Of a stretch of DNA of 64,000 nt, positions 9,150 to 17,619 are shown piece after piece (position 1 is the stretch's first letter; each line of letters starts with the position of its first letter). The position numbers and the translations under genes are program-made. This stretch comes from Nostoc piscinale CENA21 (GTDB lineage Bacteria > Cyanobacteriota > Cyanobacteriia > Cyanobacteriales > Nostocaceae), in the NCBI RefSeq assembly GCF_001298445.1, contig NZ_CP012036.1, positions 6,945,525 to 7,009,524 on the forward strand, given 5' to 3'. The notes beneath the pieces are model-generated. The model did not search any database and was not told the DNA's origin. It saw only the letters and a list, made by a program, of their open reading frames with translations.

Positions 9150-9803
9150 ATGCCAAAAGATTGGTATGAATGGCACGACCTCTACAAGACTGAGCCTAGA
9201 TTGCAGCAGCGTCTAGAAATCGTGCGGGAATTTATTGGATATAGCTTGAAAGCTTCCCCAGATGGAGCTATTCGGATAGTGAGTGTTTGCGCGGGTGATG
9301 GACGAGATTTATTAGGAACATTGGAAAATCACCCTCGGAGAAATGACGTATATGCAAGACTTGTGGAACTCAACCCCCAATTAGTTGAACGTGGACGCGC
9401 AACTATAGAATCTTTGGGTTTAGCCAAGCAAATTGAGTTTATCAATGGTGATGCTGCGATCGCCAATAATTATGTAGGTGCAGTACCAGCAGATATTGTG
9501 ATTGCTTGTGGTGTCTTTGGCAATCTGACTGAAGCAGAACTCAATCGCTTATTAGATAACCTGAGTTTTCTGAGTAAACCTGGTGCTTTTGTTATCTGGA
9601 CTCGCGGACACTCTAACGGTATTCCCTATTCTGAGAATGTACGAAAAGTTTTAAGTACGTCTGGATTTGCAGAAGTTAACTTCAAACTCACAGCTACGGG
9701 TGACATGGGTGTAGGCATTCATCAATACAAGGGTAAACATTTACCCCAACCCAAAGAGCAACAATTATTTGTGTTTTCGGGCGTTCCTAGTAAAGCGAGG
9801 TAA
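9150..9803 (+). CDS. Class I SAM-dependent methyltransferase
   Basis: The protein begins MPKDWYEWHDLY at 9150 and is 217 residues. The Rossmann-type SAM site is IRIVSVCAGDGRDLLG (motif I). An acidic strand end, ARLVELNPQLVERG, should bind the ribose, and ADIVIACGVFGNLT marks motif IV/V. No signal peptide is seen. The stop is two bases before the GST start, so the two form an operon behind the long palindrome at 9076-9113. The substrate is unknown; a small molecule such as a thiol, halide or catabolite is as likely as a macromolecule. Confidence 0.7.
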   Translation: MPKDWYEWHDLYKTEPRLQQRLEIVREFIGYSLKASPDGAIRIVSVCAGDGRDLLGTLENHPRRNDVYARLVELNPQLVERGRATIESLGLAKQIEFINGDAAIANNYVGAVPADIVIACGVFGNLTEAELNRLLDNLSFLSKPGAFVIWTRGHSNGIPYSENVRKVLSTSGFAEVNFKLTATGDMGVGIHQYKGKHLPQPKEQQLFVFSGVPSKAR

Positions 9804-9805
9804 TA

Positions 9806-11029
9806 ATGGCTATTCAAAACACATTATCTACTTGGGAAGAACTTTTAGAAACTGCTAGAAAAAATACCTCTGCACGTAGAGTAAAAAGACCAGGACAATC
9901 ACCTTCTACTGCACCAATACCCAGCAGTTTACATAAACTTCCCCCAAACACTCAACCGCCAGTCTTACTGTACCGAGATACTAATTCTTGGTGTCCTTTT
10001 TGTGAACGAGTTTGGTTTGCATTGGAAGAAAAAGAAATTCCTTTTGCAACGGAGTTTATTGATTTAAGCAATAAACCCAAGTGGTATACAGATTTGGTTC
10101 CTACAACTCTTGTCCCAGCTGCAAAAATTGAGGAGAAGTTGGTGTATGAATCTAAAGATATTCTCTTGGCTTTAGAAGAACAGTTTCCTAGTCCTGCATT
10201 ATTGCCGGAGAATCCAGAGGAAAATGCTGTTGCTAGACAGTTAGTTGAAGAGGCTGAGACTAATGGATTTAGAGAGATTGCGTTTAAATTTTTGAGAGAA
10301 GCACCCAGTGATGCTGATGAGTTAGCAAAGTTACAAGCAGAATTTGAGGCGAAGTTAGATGAATTTGAGCAAGCTTTGAGTAAATATCCCAGCCCCTTCT
10401 TTGTCAGTACATTTAGCATAGTAGACATTATGTATAGCCCCCATCTCGATAGATTGGCGGCTAATTTACCTGTGTATCGGGGATATCACATCAAAGGAAA
10501 TCCGCGCTTTCCTCGAATTAATGCTTGGTTTGATGCACTAAATCAACGTCCTGCTTATCATCGGGTGAAGTCGGATAATATTACTAACAATTTACTATTG
10601 CGTCGTCGATGGGGTGTAGAACCGATAGGAAATCCCTTACCTTTAGATGCAGCAGATAGCGAGAATATTCAATATCGCGCGGAAGCGGCTGAGAGGTTGA
10701 GCGATAATCAAGAAGTTGCGATCGCAGATATTATCAAAAATTCGGGAATCCAAGCTTTAGCAGTAGATGGTGACTTGACTACAGTTAAAGAAGCAGTTGA
10801 TTTTCACCTGCGACAACTGGCTGATTATCTCATTCATGGCAATGGCGAAATTTTACCGGGTGGTCGAACTGGTGGTAAAAATAGCAGTGTTGATCCTATC
10901 TTCGCTGCTGTGGGGGCGATTACTTTTGCATATCTAAGAAATCGCATCTGTGCGCCGCGTGACATGAGTGCTGGTGCAGCAACGGCGTTTCGTGCGGCGA
11001 TAGATAAGCTTTTGGCTTCTGTTTATTAA
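9806..11029 (+). CDS. Omega-like glutathione S-transferase with C-terminal extension
   Basis: This 407-residue protein has a thioredoxin-fold GST domain with DTNSWCPFCERVWFALEEK, the Cys-type active site of omega/lambda GSTs, near residue 70. The alpha-helical GST C-domain follows to about residue 250. A further 140 residues (from AEAAERLSDNQEVAIADIIK to the end) exceed the normal GST length of about 220 and resemble a second helical domain. A Ser/Pro-rich N-terminal extension of about 45 residues also precedes the fold. It is co-transcribed with the methyltransferase (two-base gap). Possible roles are glutathione-dependent dethiolation, dehalogenation or detoxification. I do not assign a substrate. 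Confidence 0.72.
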   Translation: MAIQNTLSTWEELLETARKNTSARRVKRPGQSPSTAPIPSSLHKLPPNTQPPVLLYRDTNSWCPFCERVWFALEEKEIPFATEFIDLSNKPKWYTDLVPTTLVPAAKIEEKLVYESKDILLALEEQFPSPALLPENPEENAVARQLVEEAETNGFREIAFKFLREAPSDADELAKLQAEFEAKLDEFEQALSKYPSPFFVSTFSIVDIMYSPHLDRLAANLPVYRGYHIKGNPRFPRINAWFDALNQRPAYHRVKSDNITNNLLLRRRWGVEPIGNPLPLDAADSENIQYRAEAAERLSDNQEVAIADIIKNSGIQALAVDGDLTTVKEAVDFHLRQLADYLIHGNGEILPGGRTGGKNSSVDPIFAAVGAITFAYLRNRICAPRDMSAGAATAFRAAIDKLLASVY

Positions 11030-11078
11030 AGAAGGCAGAAGGCAGGAGGCAGAAGGTTAGACACTTTTATCTAGCATT

Positions 11079-12077
11079 TTAAAGCACTGTTTGGGGTAGT
11101 TCTGGGAAGACTTTGGAGACTTTGTTTAACAGATAATCGCCGTATGTGCCGCTAAATTCATGAACACTGGCTTTATCCCAGCGATCGCTTTTATCATCAT
11201 TCACTACTACGTTGTTTAATTCAATGGGTTTGACTTCAACATTGAAATTGGGATCGAAGAAAAAAGGAAATGATAGGCGATTACTTGTTGATAAATTCCG
11301 AACGCGGTGGGGTGTTGAACGATACAGTCCTTGGGTCATGCGATCGAGCATATCGCCAATGTTACACACAAAGGAATTAGGAATAGGAGGTGCATCTATC
11401 CAACCAGACTTTGATTTGACTTGTAATCCACCGATATTATCTTGCTTGAGAATAGTTAATACTCCGTAGTCTGTATGTTCGCCAACGCCCCATTGAGATT
11501 GAGATGATGAATTAGGAGGATAATTAAAAATCCGAAATAATATTAATGGGTCTTGTGTATAACGGTCTGCAAAGTAAGATTCTTCTAATCCCAAACTCAA
11601 AGCGATACCAGCCATTAGCCTGTGTCCGAGTTGAGTCATTAAGTGCATATATTCCAGCACTGTCTCTCGCAATTGGGGAATATTGGATGGAAAAAGGTTG
11701 CGACCGTGCATTAGTGTACCAGCTTTCACCAATGGGTGGTTGTCTTCTAGTTCTGCACCGAAATAAATACCTTCTTTTAAGTCTGGTTTACCTGATGTCA
11801 ATTCATTTCCTACAGGAAAATATCCTCGCCATGCTTTACCACCAAGAGACATCCGAATTTGCAGTTTAGTGTCTTCATCCTGTGCGAAAAATTGTTGGCT
11901 GAGATTTTCTAATTGTTTTTGTAATTGTTCGTCTACTCCATGTCCGACGATATAGAAGAAGCCGTAATCTTGACATGCTTGTCTAATTTGTTCTGCCATT
12001 ACAGAATAAGATTTGCTAGTTTGGGAAACCAGCGCATTAATATCAATTATGGGAACTTGAACGTGTGAGTTTATCAT
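11079..12077 (-). CDS. 2-oxoglutarate/Fe(II)-dependent oxygenase, IPNS-like
   Basis: This 332-residue protein has the N-terminal DIOX_N start (VPIIDINALV, YGFFYIVGHGVDEQLQ) and the Fe2OG core. The metal ligands are visible in GEHTDYGVLTILKQD (His-x-Asp) and STPHRVRN (distal His). Arg plus Ser in NRLSFPFF should bind 2-oxoglutarate. The family includes isopenicillin N synthase-like and ethylene-forming-like oxygenases; in bacteria, 2OG oxygenases often release sulfite from sulfonates, but TauD-type enzymes have a different layout. It is divergent from the aldo/keto reductase and shares its promoter region, which has an ATACCGTAG motif. Confidence 0.8.
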   Translation of the reverse strand: MINSHVQVPIIDINALVSQTSKSYSVMAEQIRQACQDYGFFYIVGHGVDEQLQKQLENLSQQFFAQDEDTKLQIRMSLGGKAWRGYFPVGNELTSGKPDLKEGIYFGAELEDNHPLVKAGTLMHGRNLFPSNIPQLRETVLEYMHLMTQLGHRLMAGIALSLGLEESYFADRYTQDPLILFRIFNYPPNSSSQSQWGVGEHTDYGVLTILKQDNIGGLQVKSKSGWIDAPPIPNSFVCNIGDMLDRMTQGLYRSTPHRVRNLSTSNRLSFPFFFDPNFNVEVKPIELNNVVVNDDKSDRWDKASVHEFSGTYGDYLLNKVSKVFPELPQTVL

Positions 12078-12227
12078 GCTTTATTAGTTGTGCTGAGACT
12101 AATAACTAGACTACACAATAAATGATGTTGAAAGCAGAATTTTGAGGATGGCGATCGCTAAAAGTTGTTAAGCAGTAAAAGAAATGTTTTTGTTAATTTT
12201 ATTGCAAAAACACTTAATTGGATAAAC

Positions 12228-12240
12228 ATACCGTAGTATT
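12228..12240. promoter_or_regulatory. ACCGTA motif in divergent promoter region
   Basis: ATACCGTAGTATT lies between the divergent oxygenase and aldo/keto reductase genes, about 100 bp before the latter. It matches the half-site in the palindrome at 9076-9113 (TAACCGTAT). Only a motif resemblance is seen. Confidence 0.3.
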
Positions 12241-12339
12241 ATTTAAATAATCCTCAGTTACTCTAAAAATTAAAAAATTTTTCAGCATAAGTAATAATTA
12301 TTGAGTAACCAAAACTGAACAATAAAAATATTCCAAAGT

Positions 12340-13377
12340 ATGCAATATAACCAATTAGGAAATAGTGACTTACAAGTTTCGGAAATTTGCCTTGGTACAA
12401 TGACTTATGGGCGACAAAATACTATAGAAGAAGCCTACCAGCAGCTAGATCATGCAATTAGCCAAGGAGTGAACTTCATTGACGCGGCTGAGATGTACCC
12501 AGTACCACCCAGTGCTGAAACCTATGGCTTCACCGAAAGTTATATTGGAGAATGGTTAAAACATCAACAGCGAGAACAACTCATAATTGCTACTAAAATT
12601 GCGGGGCCTGGTCGCGGTTTTAAATGGTTGCGTGATGGAGCCAAAGCAATTGACAGAGATAATATCAAGCAAGCGGTGGATGATAGCCTCAAAAGGTTAC
12701 AGACAGACTATATCGATTTATATCAAATCCATTGGCCTGACCGCTATGTTCCACGTTTTGGACAAACAGTGTTTGACCCCTCTCAATTAAAGGAAACAGT
12801 TCCTATAGTTGAACAGCTAGAAGTTTTTGCTGATGTCATTAAAGCCGGTAAAATTCGCTATATTGGCTTAAGTAATGAGACTCCTTGGGGAGTTGTCCAA
12901 TTTAGCCAAGCAGCTAAACAATTTGATTTACCAAAAGTTGTCTCGATTCAAAATGCTTATAATTTACTCAATCGAGTTTTTGATGGCGCACTTGCAGAAG
13001 CAGTTTATTACGAAAACGTTCCTCTACTCGCTTATAGTCCTTTGGGATTTGGTTATTTAACTGGTAAATATCTCAACGGTAAACCAGAAAAAGCAAGAGT
13101 TACTTTGTTTGAAAACTTTGGTCAGCGATATTTAAAGCCAAATGTCAATAAATCAGTTGCCGCTTATGTAGAAATAGCTCAACGCCATCAACTAAGCCCT
13201 GCTCAATTAGCTATTGCATTTGTGCGGAGTCGTTGGTTTGTTGCAAGTACAATTATTGGTGCTACCACACTAGAGCAACTCAAAGAAAATATAGAAAGCA
13301 TCAATGTAGTTCTCGACAAAGAAATTCTGGCAGAAATAGACGCAGTTCATACTCAATATCCAAATCCAGCACCCTAA
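12340..13377 (+). CDS. Aldo/keto reductase (Tas-like)
   Basis: This 345-residue TIM-barrel oxidoreductase has the catalytic tetrad region in view: DAAEMYPVPPSAETYG (Asp, Tyr), LIIATKIAGPG (Lys) and YQIHWPDRY (His). The NADPH-binding C-terminal part AFVRSRWFVASTIIGATTLE is also present. The length and the MQYNQLGNSDLQVSEICLGTMTYG start match the Tas/YajO-like subfamily. It is divergent from the 2OG oxygenase and followed by a strong hairpin, so it is probably monocistronic. It reduces an aldehyde or ketone; whether it serves the sulfur region is not shown. Confidence 0.88.
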   Translation: MQYNQLGNSDLQVSEICLGTMTYGRQNTIEEAYQQLDHAISQGVNFIDAAEMYPVPPSAETYGFTESYIGEWLKHQQREQLIIATKIAGPGRGFKWLRDGAKAIDRDNIKQAVDDSLKRLQTDYIDLYQIHWPDRYVPRFGQTVFDPSQLKETVPIVEQLEVFADVIKAGKIRYIGLSNETPWGVVQFSQAAKQFDLPKVVSIQNAYNLLNRVFDGALAEAVYYENVPLLAYSPLGFGYLTGKYLNGKPEKARVTLFENFGQRYLKPNVNKSVAAYVEIAQRHQLSPAQLAIAFVRSRWFVASTIIGATTLEQLKENIESINVVLDKEILAEIDAVHTQYPNPAP

Positions 13378-13394
13378 AAATAGATTGTGTTGCG

Positions 13395-13427
13395 AGATCC
13401 CCGATTTCTTTAAAAAGCCGGGGATCT
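13395..13427 (+). terminator. Terminator-like hairpin after aldo/keto reductase
   Basis: AGATCCCCG and CGGGGATCT form a 9-bp GC-rich stem around an A/T-rich loop 18 bp past the stop codon. No long U-tract follows. Confidence 0.5.
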
Positions 13428-13481
13428 GAAAATACCAAATACATTATCAGTGTACAAAATTCATCATATCTATTTACAATT

Positions 13482-14603
13482 ATGACGATCGCAACAGCAT
13501 CAGTTGATCAAAATACTATCCGTCGCCGTGGTACTGGTTTAAAAGCTTATAACCCAGACAAAGTATATAAGGGTTATACACTTTTCACACCACTTACAGG
13601 TAATGGAGAAGTCTATCTTCTCAACCTGGAAGGAGATATTGTACATCAATGGAATTTACCTTATCCTCCGGGTTTATATGGTTATCTCTTACCTAACGGG
13701 AATCTTTTTTATAACGGTAAAACCCCAGAAATTCCGCCGCGTTTTCTTTTGTGGGATGCTTTTAAAGGTGGAGTTGTCTTAGAAGCAGATCCCAAGGGAA
13801 ATATTATCTGGGAGTATAAACATCCAGATCATCATCACGATGGACGCAGACTTCGCAACGGGAACACAATTTTATTAGCCATTGAAAAGATACCTCAGTC
13901 TTTGATTCCCGATATCAAAGGCGGTGTAGCGGGAACAGAAGCAGACGGTGACATCTATGCTGATGTGCTTTACGAAGTTACACCTGGGGGTGAAATTGTT
14001 TGGACTTGGCACGCCTACGAACATCTAGACCCAGATATTTTTACTATCACACCCCAAGACCAACGACACGAATGGACTCACGGCAATACTGTAGGTGAAC
14101 TCGCTGACAGCAATATTATAGTCAGCTTTCGTAACATCTCTACTGTCGCAATTATCGATCGCAACACAGGAGAAATTATCTGGACACTTGGAGATGACAT
14201 ACTAGCACAACAGCACTTTCCTAACGAATTAGCTAATGGCAATATCCTGATTTTTGACAATGGCGCACATCGCCGTCATACTGCGCTGAATTTCTCGCGT
14301 GTGATTGAAGTCAGTCGTCAAACTAAAGAGATTGTTTGGGAATACACCGACAACCCACCTCAAAACTTCTTCAGTTCATACATATCAGGCGCACAGCGTC
14401 TACCTAACGGCAACACTTTAATTACAGAAGGTGCTTACGGTCGGATATTTGAGGTGACAGTTTCAGGAGAGATTGTCTGGGAATATATCAATCCTCACTT
14501 TGCAGCACGAAATCTGGACGATAAGTCAGCAGTGGCGCGTGGAGAGCAAAATTCAGTCTTTCGCGCTTTTCGTTATGCGCCTGAAGAAGTGCCTTGGCTG
14601 TAG
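13482..14603 (+). CDS. Arylsulfotransferase-like beta-propeller protein
   Basis: From the ATG at 13482 (MTIATASVDQ) the protein is 373 residues; the longer upstream reading is only the shadow of the aldo/keto reductase. It has the repeated blades of the ASST family: repeats of GNILI/GNTLI-type strands followed by G-E-I-V-W-(E/T) units, for example GGEIVWTWHAYEHLD, TGEIIWTLGDD, TKEIVWEYTDNP and SGEIVWEYINPH. His residues in HEWTHGNTV and NGAHRRHT are candidates for the catalytic His. Classical ASSTs transfer sulfate between phenols and are periplasmic, but no signal peptide is visible here, so the location is unclear. It fits the organosulfur theme of this region. A role in sulfate-ester turnover is inference. 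Confidence 0.75.
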   Translation: MTIATASVDQNTIRRRGTGLKAYNPDKVYKGYTLFTPLTGNGEVYLLNLEGDIVHQWNLPYPPGLYGYLLPNGNLFYNGKTPEIPPRFLLWDAFKGGVVLEADPKGNIIWEYKHPDHHHDGRRLRNGNTILLAIEKIPQSLIPDIKGGVAGTEADGDIYADVLYEVTPGGEIVWTWHAYEHLDPDIFTITPQDQRHEWTHGNTVGELADSNIIVSFRNISTVAIIDRNTGEIIWTLGDDILAQQHFPNELANGNILIFDNGAHRRHTALNFSRVIEVSRQTKEIVWEYTDNPPQNFFSSYISGAQRLPNGNTLITEGAYGRIFEVTVSGEIVWEYINPHFAARNLDDKSAVARGEQNSVFRAFRYAPEEVPWL

Positions 14604-14627
14604 TTCAAAAGAATTTTATGAATTTTA

Positions 14628-14657
14628 TCGCCACCCACAAAGTTTTTTGGGTGGCGA
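14628..14657 (+). terminator. Rho-independent terminator after arylsulfotransferase-like gene
   Basis: TCGCCACCCA pairs with TGGGTGGCGA across a T-rich loop 25 bp after the stop codon, forming a 10-bp stem. Confidence 0.6.
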
Positions 14658-14743
14658 ATCACTAAAAATAGTAAGGCAAGATATGGGTTTAAGTAGTAAT
14701 GAATTGTCTGTGATAAATGAAGATACTCAATCTTGAAGGTTAA

Positions 14744-15154
14744 TTAGTTAGACAGTAGTGCATCTGCTGACACTAAACTTGACCTACGGAAATAAGAAGC
14801 AGAATTGAGTCCCATTGCGTTACAACTTTGAGCGCACTTGCGACAAATAGCTGCACACAGCATTATTGTGACATTGCTACTCATCTTTTCACAAACCATT
14901 GCGGTGCGATCGCAAATTTGAGCGCACAAACTACAGGTATTCCCCATGAACTCAGAACCATCATTAATCATGTTGACGCACATCATGCACATTTCTGCAC
15001 AGTCTCGCAACATGGTAAGCACTGTCATATCTATGTATTGACTATTCTGATTCTTGCAGTACTTAAGTGTGTCAATACAGGTATTTTGACATTCAATGCA
15101 GATTTGCTTGCAAGCTTCCATTTCAGCGAGTAAAGATTCAGTTTCCATCATCAT
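14744..15154 (-). CDS. Cys-rich four-helix copper-binding protein (DUF326)
   Basis: From ATG 15154, chosen because AGGAG sits 6 bp upstream, the protein is 136 residues. Cys occurs in repeated CxxxC-type pairs along predicted helices: CKQICIECQNTC, CAEMCMMC, CSLCAQICD and CAAICRKCAQSC, the arrangement of DUF326/Csp-like four-helix bundles that line a core with thiols to hold Cu(I). No signal peptide is seen, so it should be cytosolic metal storage or buffering. It is convergent with the arylsulfotransferase-like gene. Confidence 0.85.
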   Translation of the reverse strand: MMMETESLLAEMEACKQICIECQNTCIDTLKYCKNQNSQYIDMTVLTMLRDCAEMCMMCVNMINDGSEFMGNTCSLCAQICDRTAMVCEKMSSNVTIMLCAAICRKCAQSCNAMGLNSASYFRRSSLVSADALLSN

Positions 15155-15868
15155 AAAAGTCTCCTTGGTGTTGTCCTTGTAAGGTGTGGCTGACCTAATT
15201 AGCAAGGTAAAACTTTATTTTTGGAAAATCAATATGTTCTTCAATTCCAGCAATTTCAAGGACACTATATCTATGTACTTCAAGTAAATTAAGCAGTTTT
15301 TAAATATTTGATGAGCAGCTAATTGACTGAAATCCTTATCCCTTAAAGGGTTATATTCTTCTGTTCGATTACTTTATCGGTGTCAGCTATCTCTGCAATA
15401 TTTATAATTAACTCTCAATTAACTTGATTTTTGCTGCCTAAGTTGTGGAAAACAGTAAAGGCATAATATTACTTTTACTTTCTAGCGTTTAAATCATCAA
15501 AGCCTTATCTAGCAAACACTAGAGCTATATCCATCCTTGCTAAAACGCCTCAGTCGCAAAAATGCCATAAGTATAATTTCTCAAAATTACCTAATGTCAA
15601 GATTTCATGACTTAGCCAGAGTTAGTGCTAGTTTTGGCAAAAGGTTGAATAGGTTACTTAACGTTAGTTTTGACTTTTTTTCAAAACCTACTTGCTTTTT
15701 ATATATAACCATGTAAAACTACTATATTACTAAAACATCTAAAATCCTACCGACTTACAGTAGTTAACTTTAATTTGTCAGTAGATTATCAAGTGATATT
15801 GGCAATTGAATACTGAATGAAGACTTAACCTTAGAGGATATTTGAGAAGTATTAAATATTGCACTTTA

Positions 15869-15942
15869 TCCCCCCTAGCCCCCCCCTTAAAAAGGGGGGA
15901 ACCAGAGTTAAAGTCCCCCTTTTTAAGGGGGATTTAGGGGGA
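15869..15942. repeat. CCCCCT/AGGGGG palindromic repeat
   Basis: Two palindromic arms (15869-15900 and 15914-15942), each of the type CCCCCTTAAAAAGGGGG, together form a larger inverted repeat. Such elements are common small non-autonomous repeats in Nostoc genomes. Confidence 0.6.
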
Positions 15943-16044
15943 TCTACAAGTCTTTAATTCAACACCAAAAAGTTTTCAGACATCCTCTTAGTAAGGTAAT
16001 CTTCCTGAGCCAAAAGTTTTAGCCACAGTATACCTCCGCTTACT

Positions 16045-16068
16045 AAAGGTGGTTTATCCACCTTTTTT
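16045..16068 (+). terminator. Short hairpin with U-tract upstream of binding-protein gene
   Basis: AAAGGTGG, loop TTTAT, CCACCTTTTTT: an 8-bp stem ending in six T, a textbook intrinsic terminator shape. It sits 45 bp before a gene start with no gene shortly upstream on this strand, so it may terminate an unannotated leader transcript. Confidence 0.45.
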
Positions 16069-16112
16069 ACTCAATTTGAGAATTGGAATTTTGAATAGCC
16101 TGATATTAAAAT

Positions 16113-17210
16113 ATGAGTCGATACATACAAGATTTTAACAATAAATTTAAATCTAGACTAAACCTACGCATCACTCGTCGTCACGCCTTATTTGCTTTTG
16201 GCTATAGCTTAGTCTTGTCTACATCACTGTTGAGTTGCAGTCCTGGAAATAATAATCAGCAACAAGCAACTTCATCTAAATCAAATGTAGCTAGTAGTAA
16301 TAAAGTAGTCAGAATCGTTCGTTCTAAACAACTGACAGCCCTCGCCGTTTTAGAACAAAAAGGCATTTTAGCAGAAAGACTAAAACCTCTAGGTTACAAA
16401 GTAGAATGGCCAGAATTTGCTGCTGGGCCTCAACAATTAGAAGCGTTAAATGCAGGCGCACTGGATATTGCTTCTACAGCTGAGTCACCTCCTATTTTTT
16501 TCGCAAGCTGCTGGTGCGCCTTTGGTATATTTAGCTGCTAATTCTAATGATGGTAAATCAGTTTCACTGCTAGTTCCGAAAAACTCTCCTATTCAAAGTG
16601 TTAAAGATTTAAAAGGTAAAAAAGTAGCTTTTCAAAAAGCATCGATTGGTCACTACCTTTTAGTGAGAGCTTTAGAAAAAGCAGGACTAAAACTTAGTGA
16701 TGTAGAATCTGTTTATTTGCCACCTCCAGATGCAAATGTGGCATTTAGCAAGGTAAAGTAGATGCTTGGTTTATCTGGGAACCATTTGTTACAAGAAATG
16801 TTCAAAATCAAACTGGGCGTGTTTTGGTAGATGGTGGTAACGGCTTGCGAGATACTAACAATTTTTACTCTACAAACCGCAAGTTTTATCAAGAAAACCC
16901 AGAAGTTATCAAAATTTTTCTTGAAGAACTGCATAAGGCACAAGTTTGGTCAAAAAACCATCCTCAAGAAATTGCTCAATTACTTGCCCAAGCTACTCAA
17001 CTTGATTCATCCACTTTAGAAATCATGCACAGTAAATATGATTTTGCGCTAGTACCGATTACCGAGAAAATTATTAATAAACAACAGGAAGTCGCTGATA
17101 AGTGGTATAGCTTGGGGCTAATACCGAAGAAGGTAAATGTCAGAGATGGCTTTCTAACTCCAGAACAGTATGTGGAAATTACTCCTCAAGAAGTGCTGGC
17201 TAAAAATTAG
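16113..17210 (+). pseudogene. SsuA-like binding lipoprotein, two frameshifts
   Basis: Three consecutive frames join into one 365-residue NMT1/SsuA-type binding protein. The N-terminus has a Tat-like ITRRHALFAFGYSL and a lipobox LLSC. The middle reads VVRIVRSKQLTALAVLEQKG, then AGAPLVYLAANSNDGKSVSL, then DLKGKKVAFQKASIGHYLLV, and the C-terminal third begins in FYSTNRKFYQENPEVIKIF. The first shift is one extra T in T7 at 16495-16501. The second, at about 16752, is one missing A (AAGGTAAA where AAAGGTAAA would restore SKGKVDAW). It is the second orphan sulfonate-type binding protein in the window and lies upstream of a small membrane protein and a PhnD-like protein. It may be a real pseudogene or carry sequencing errors. 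Confidence 0.75.
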
Positions 17211-17376
17211 CAGATGGATAACCCTGGGTTTTGCAAAAACTGTGGCAGCAATTAAAAAATTTAATTTACAGAACTTTGCATTAATTTTTGACGAAAATAG
17301 ATAATTCGTCTTATAATCTACTATAAATACATCGATTTAGTAGTATTTAACTTTCAGCTATAAGGAGAAAATTGAG

Positions 17377-17619
17377 ATGGCATTAGCCCAACACATCAGT
17401 ATTAATCAAACTAAAAGAGTTGATCATCATTTTTCATCGAAGATAGCTCAAATAATTCCAGCTTTGTTTAATCGGTTATTGTGGCATACTAAAGCTTATA
17501 CAACAGTTTTTGGTATTTTATTTTTAACGTTGGCTAGTTTGGTATTTTTATGTATCAATTGGTCTGGGAAAAAGCTCACTCAAGTATTTCAATATAAAAC
17601 TGTTGTAGAACAAGAATGA
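17377..17619 (+). CDS. Small single-span membrane protein
   Basis: This 80-residue protein has one strong hydrophobic segment (TTVFGILFLTLASLVFLC, about residues 42-60) between a basic N-terminal part and a short charged tail. The ATG at 17377 is preceded by AAGGAG at good distance. Its stop overlaps the start of the PhnD-like gene (ATGA), so the two are translationally coupled. I do not recognise the family. The coupling hints that it may anchor or assist the next protein at the membrane. Confidence 0.6.
   Translation: MALAQHISINQTKRVDHHFSSKIAQIIPALFNRLLWHTKAYTTVFGILFLTLASLVFLCINWSGKKLTQVFQYKTVVEQE

Larger units (their letters stand above)
15155..16112. other. Gene-free spacer with palindromic repeat
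   Basis: About 960 bp of A/T-rich DNA without a credible reading frame. It contains the CCCCCT palindromic repeat at 15869-15942 and a hairpin at 16045-16068. The promoter for the binding-protein gene at 16113 should be at its right end. Confidence 0.5.

Noticed and set aside
9952..10428. 158-residue antisense frame within the GST gene
   Set aside because: Composition (Ser/Asn/Leu-rich) is that of a complement shadow; the GST frame has clear motifs.
13233..13481. Upstream extension of the arylsulfotransferase-like protein
   Set aside because: This part overlaps the aldo/keto reductase in another frame and has no family character; the ATG at 13482 fits.
15869..15942. CRISPR-like array
   Set aside because: Only palindromic C/G runs with no regular spacers; no CRISPR array or cas gene is seen in the window.
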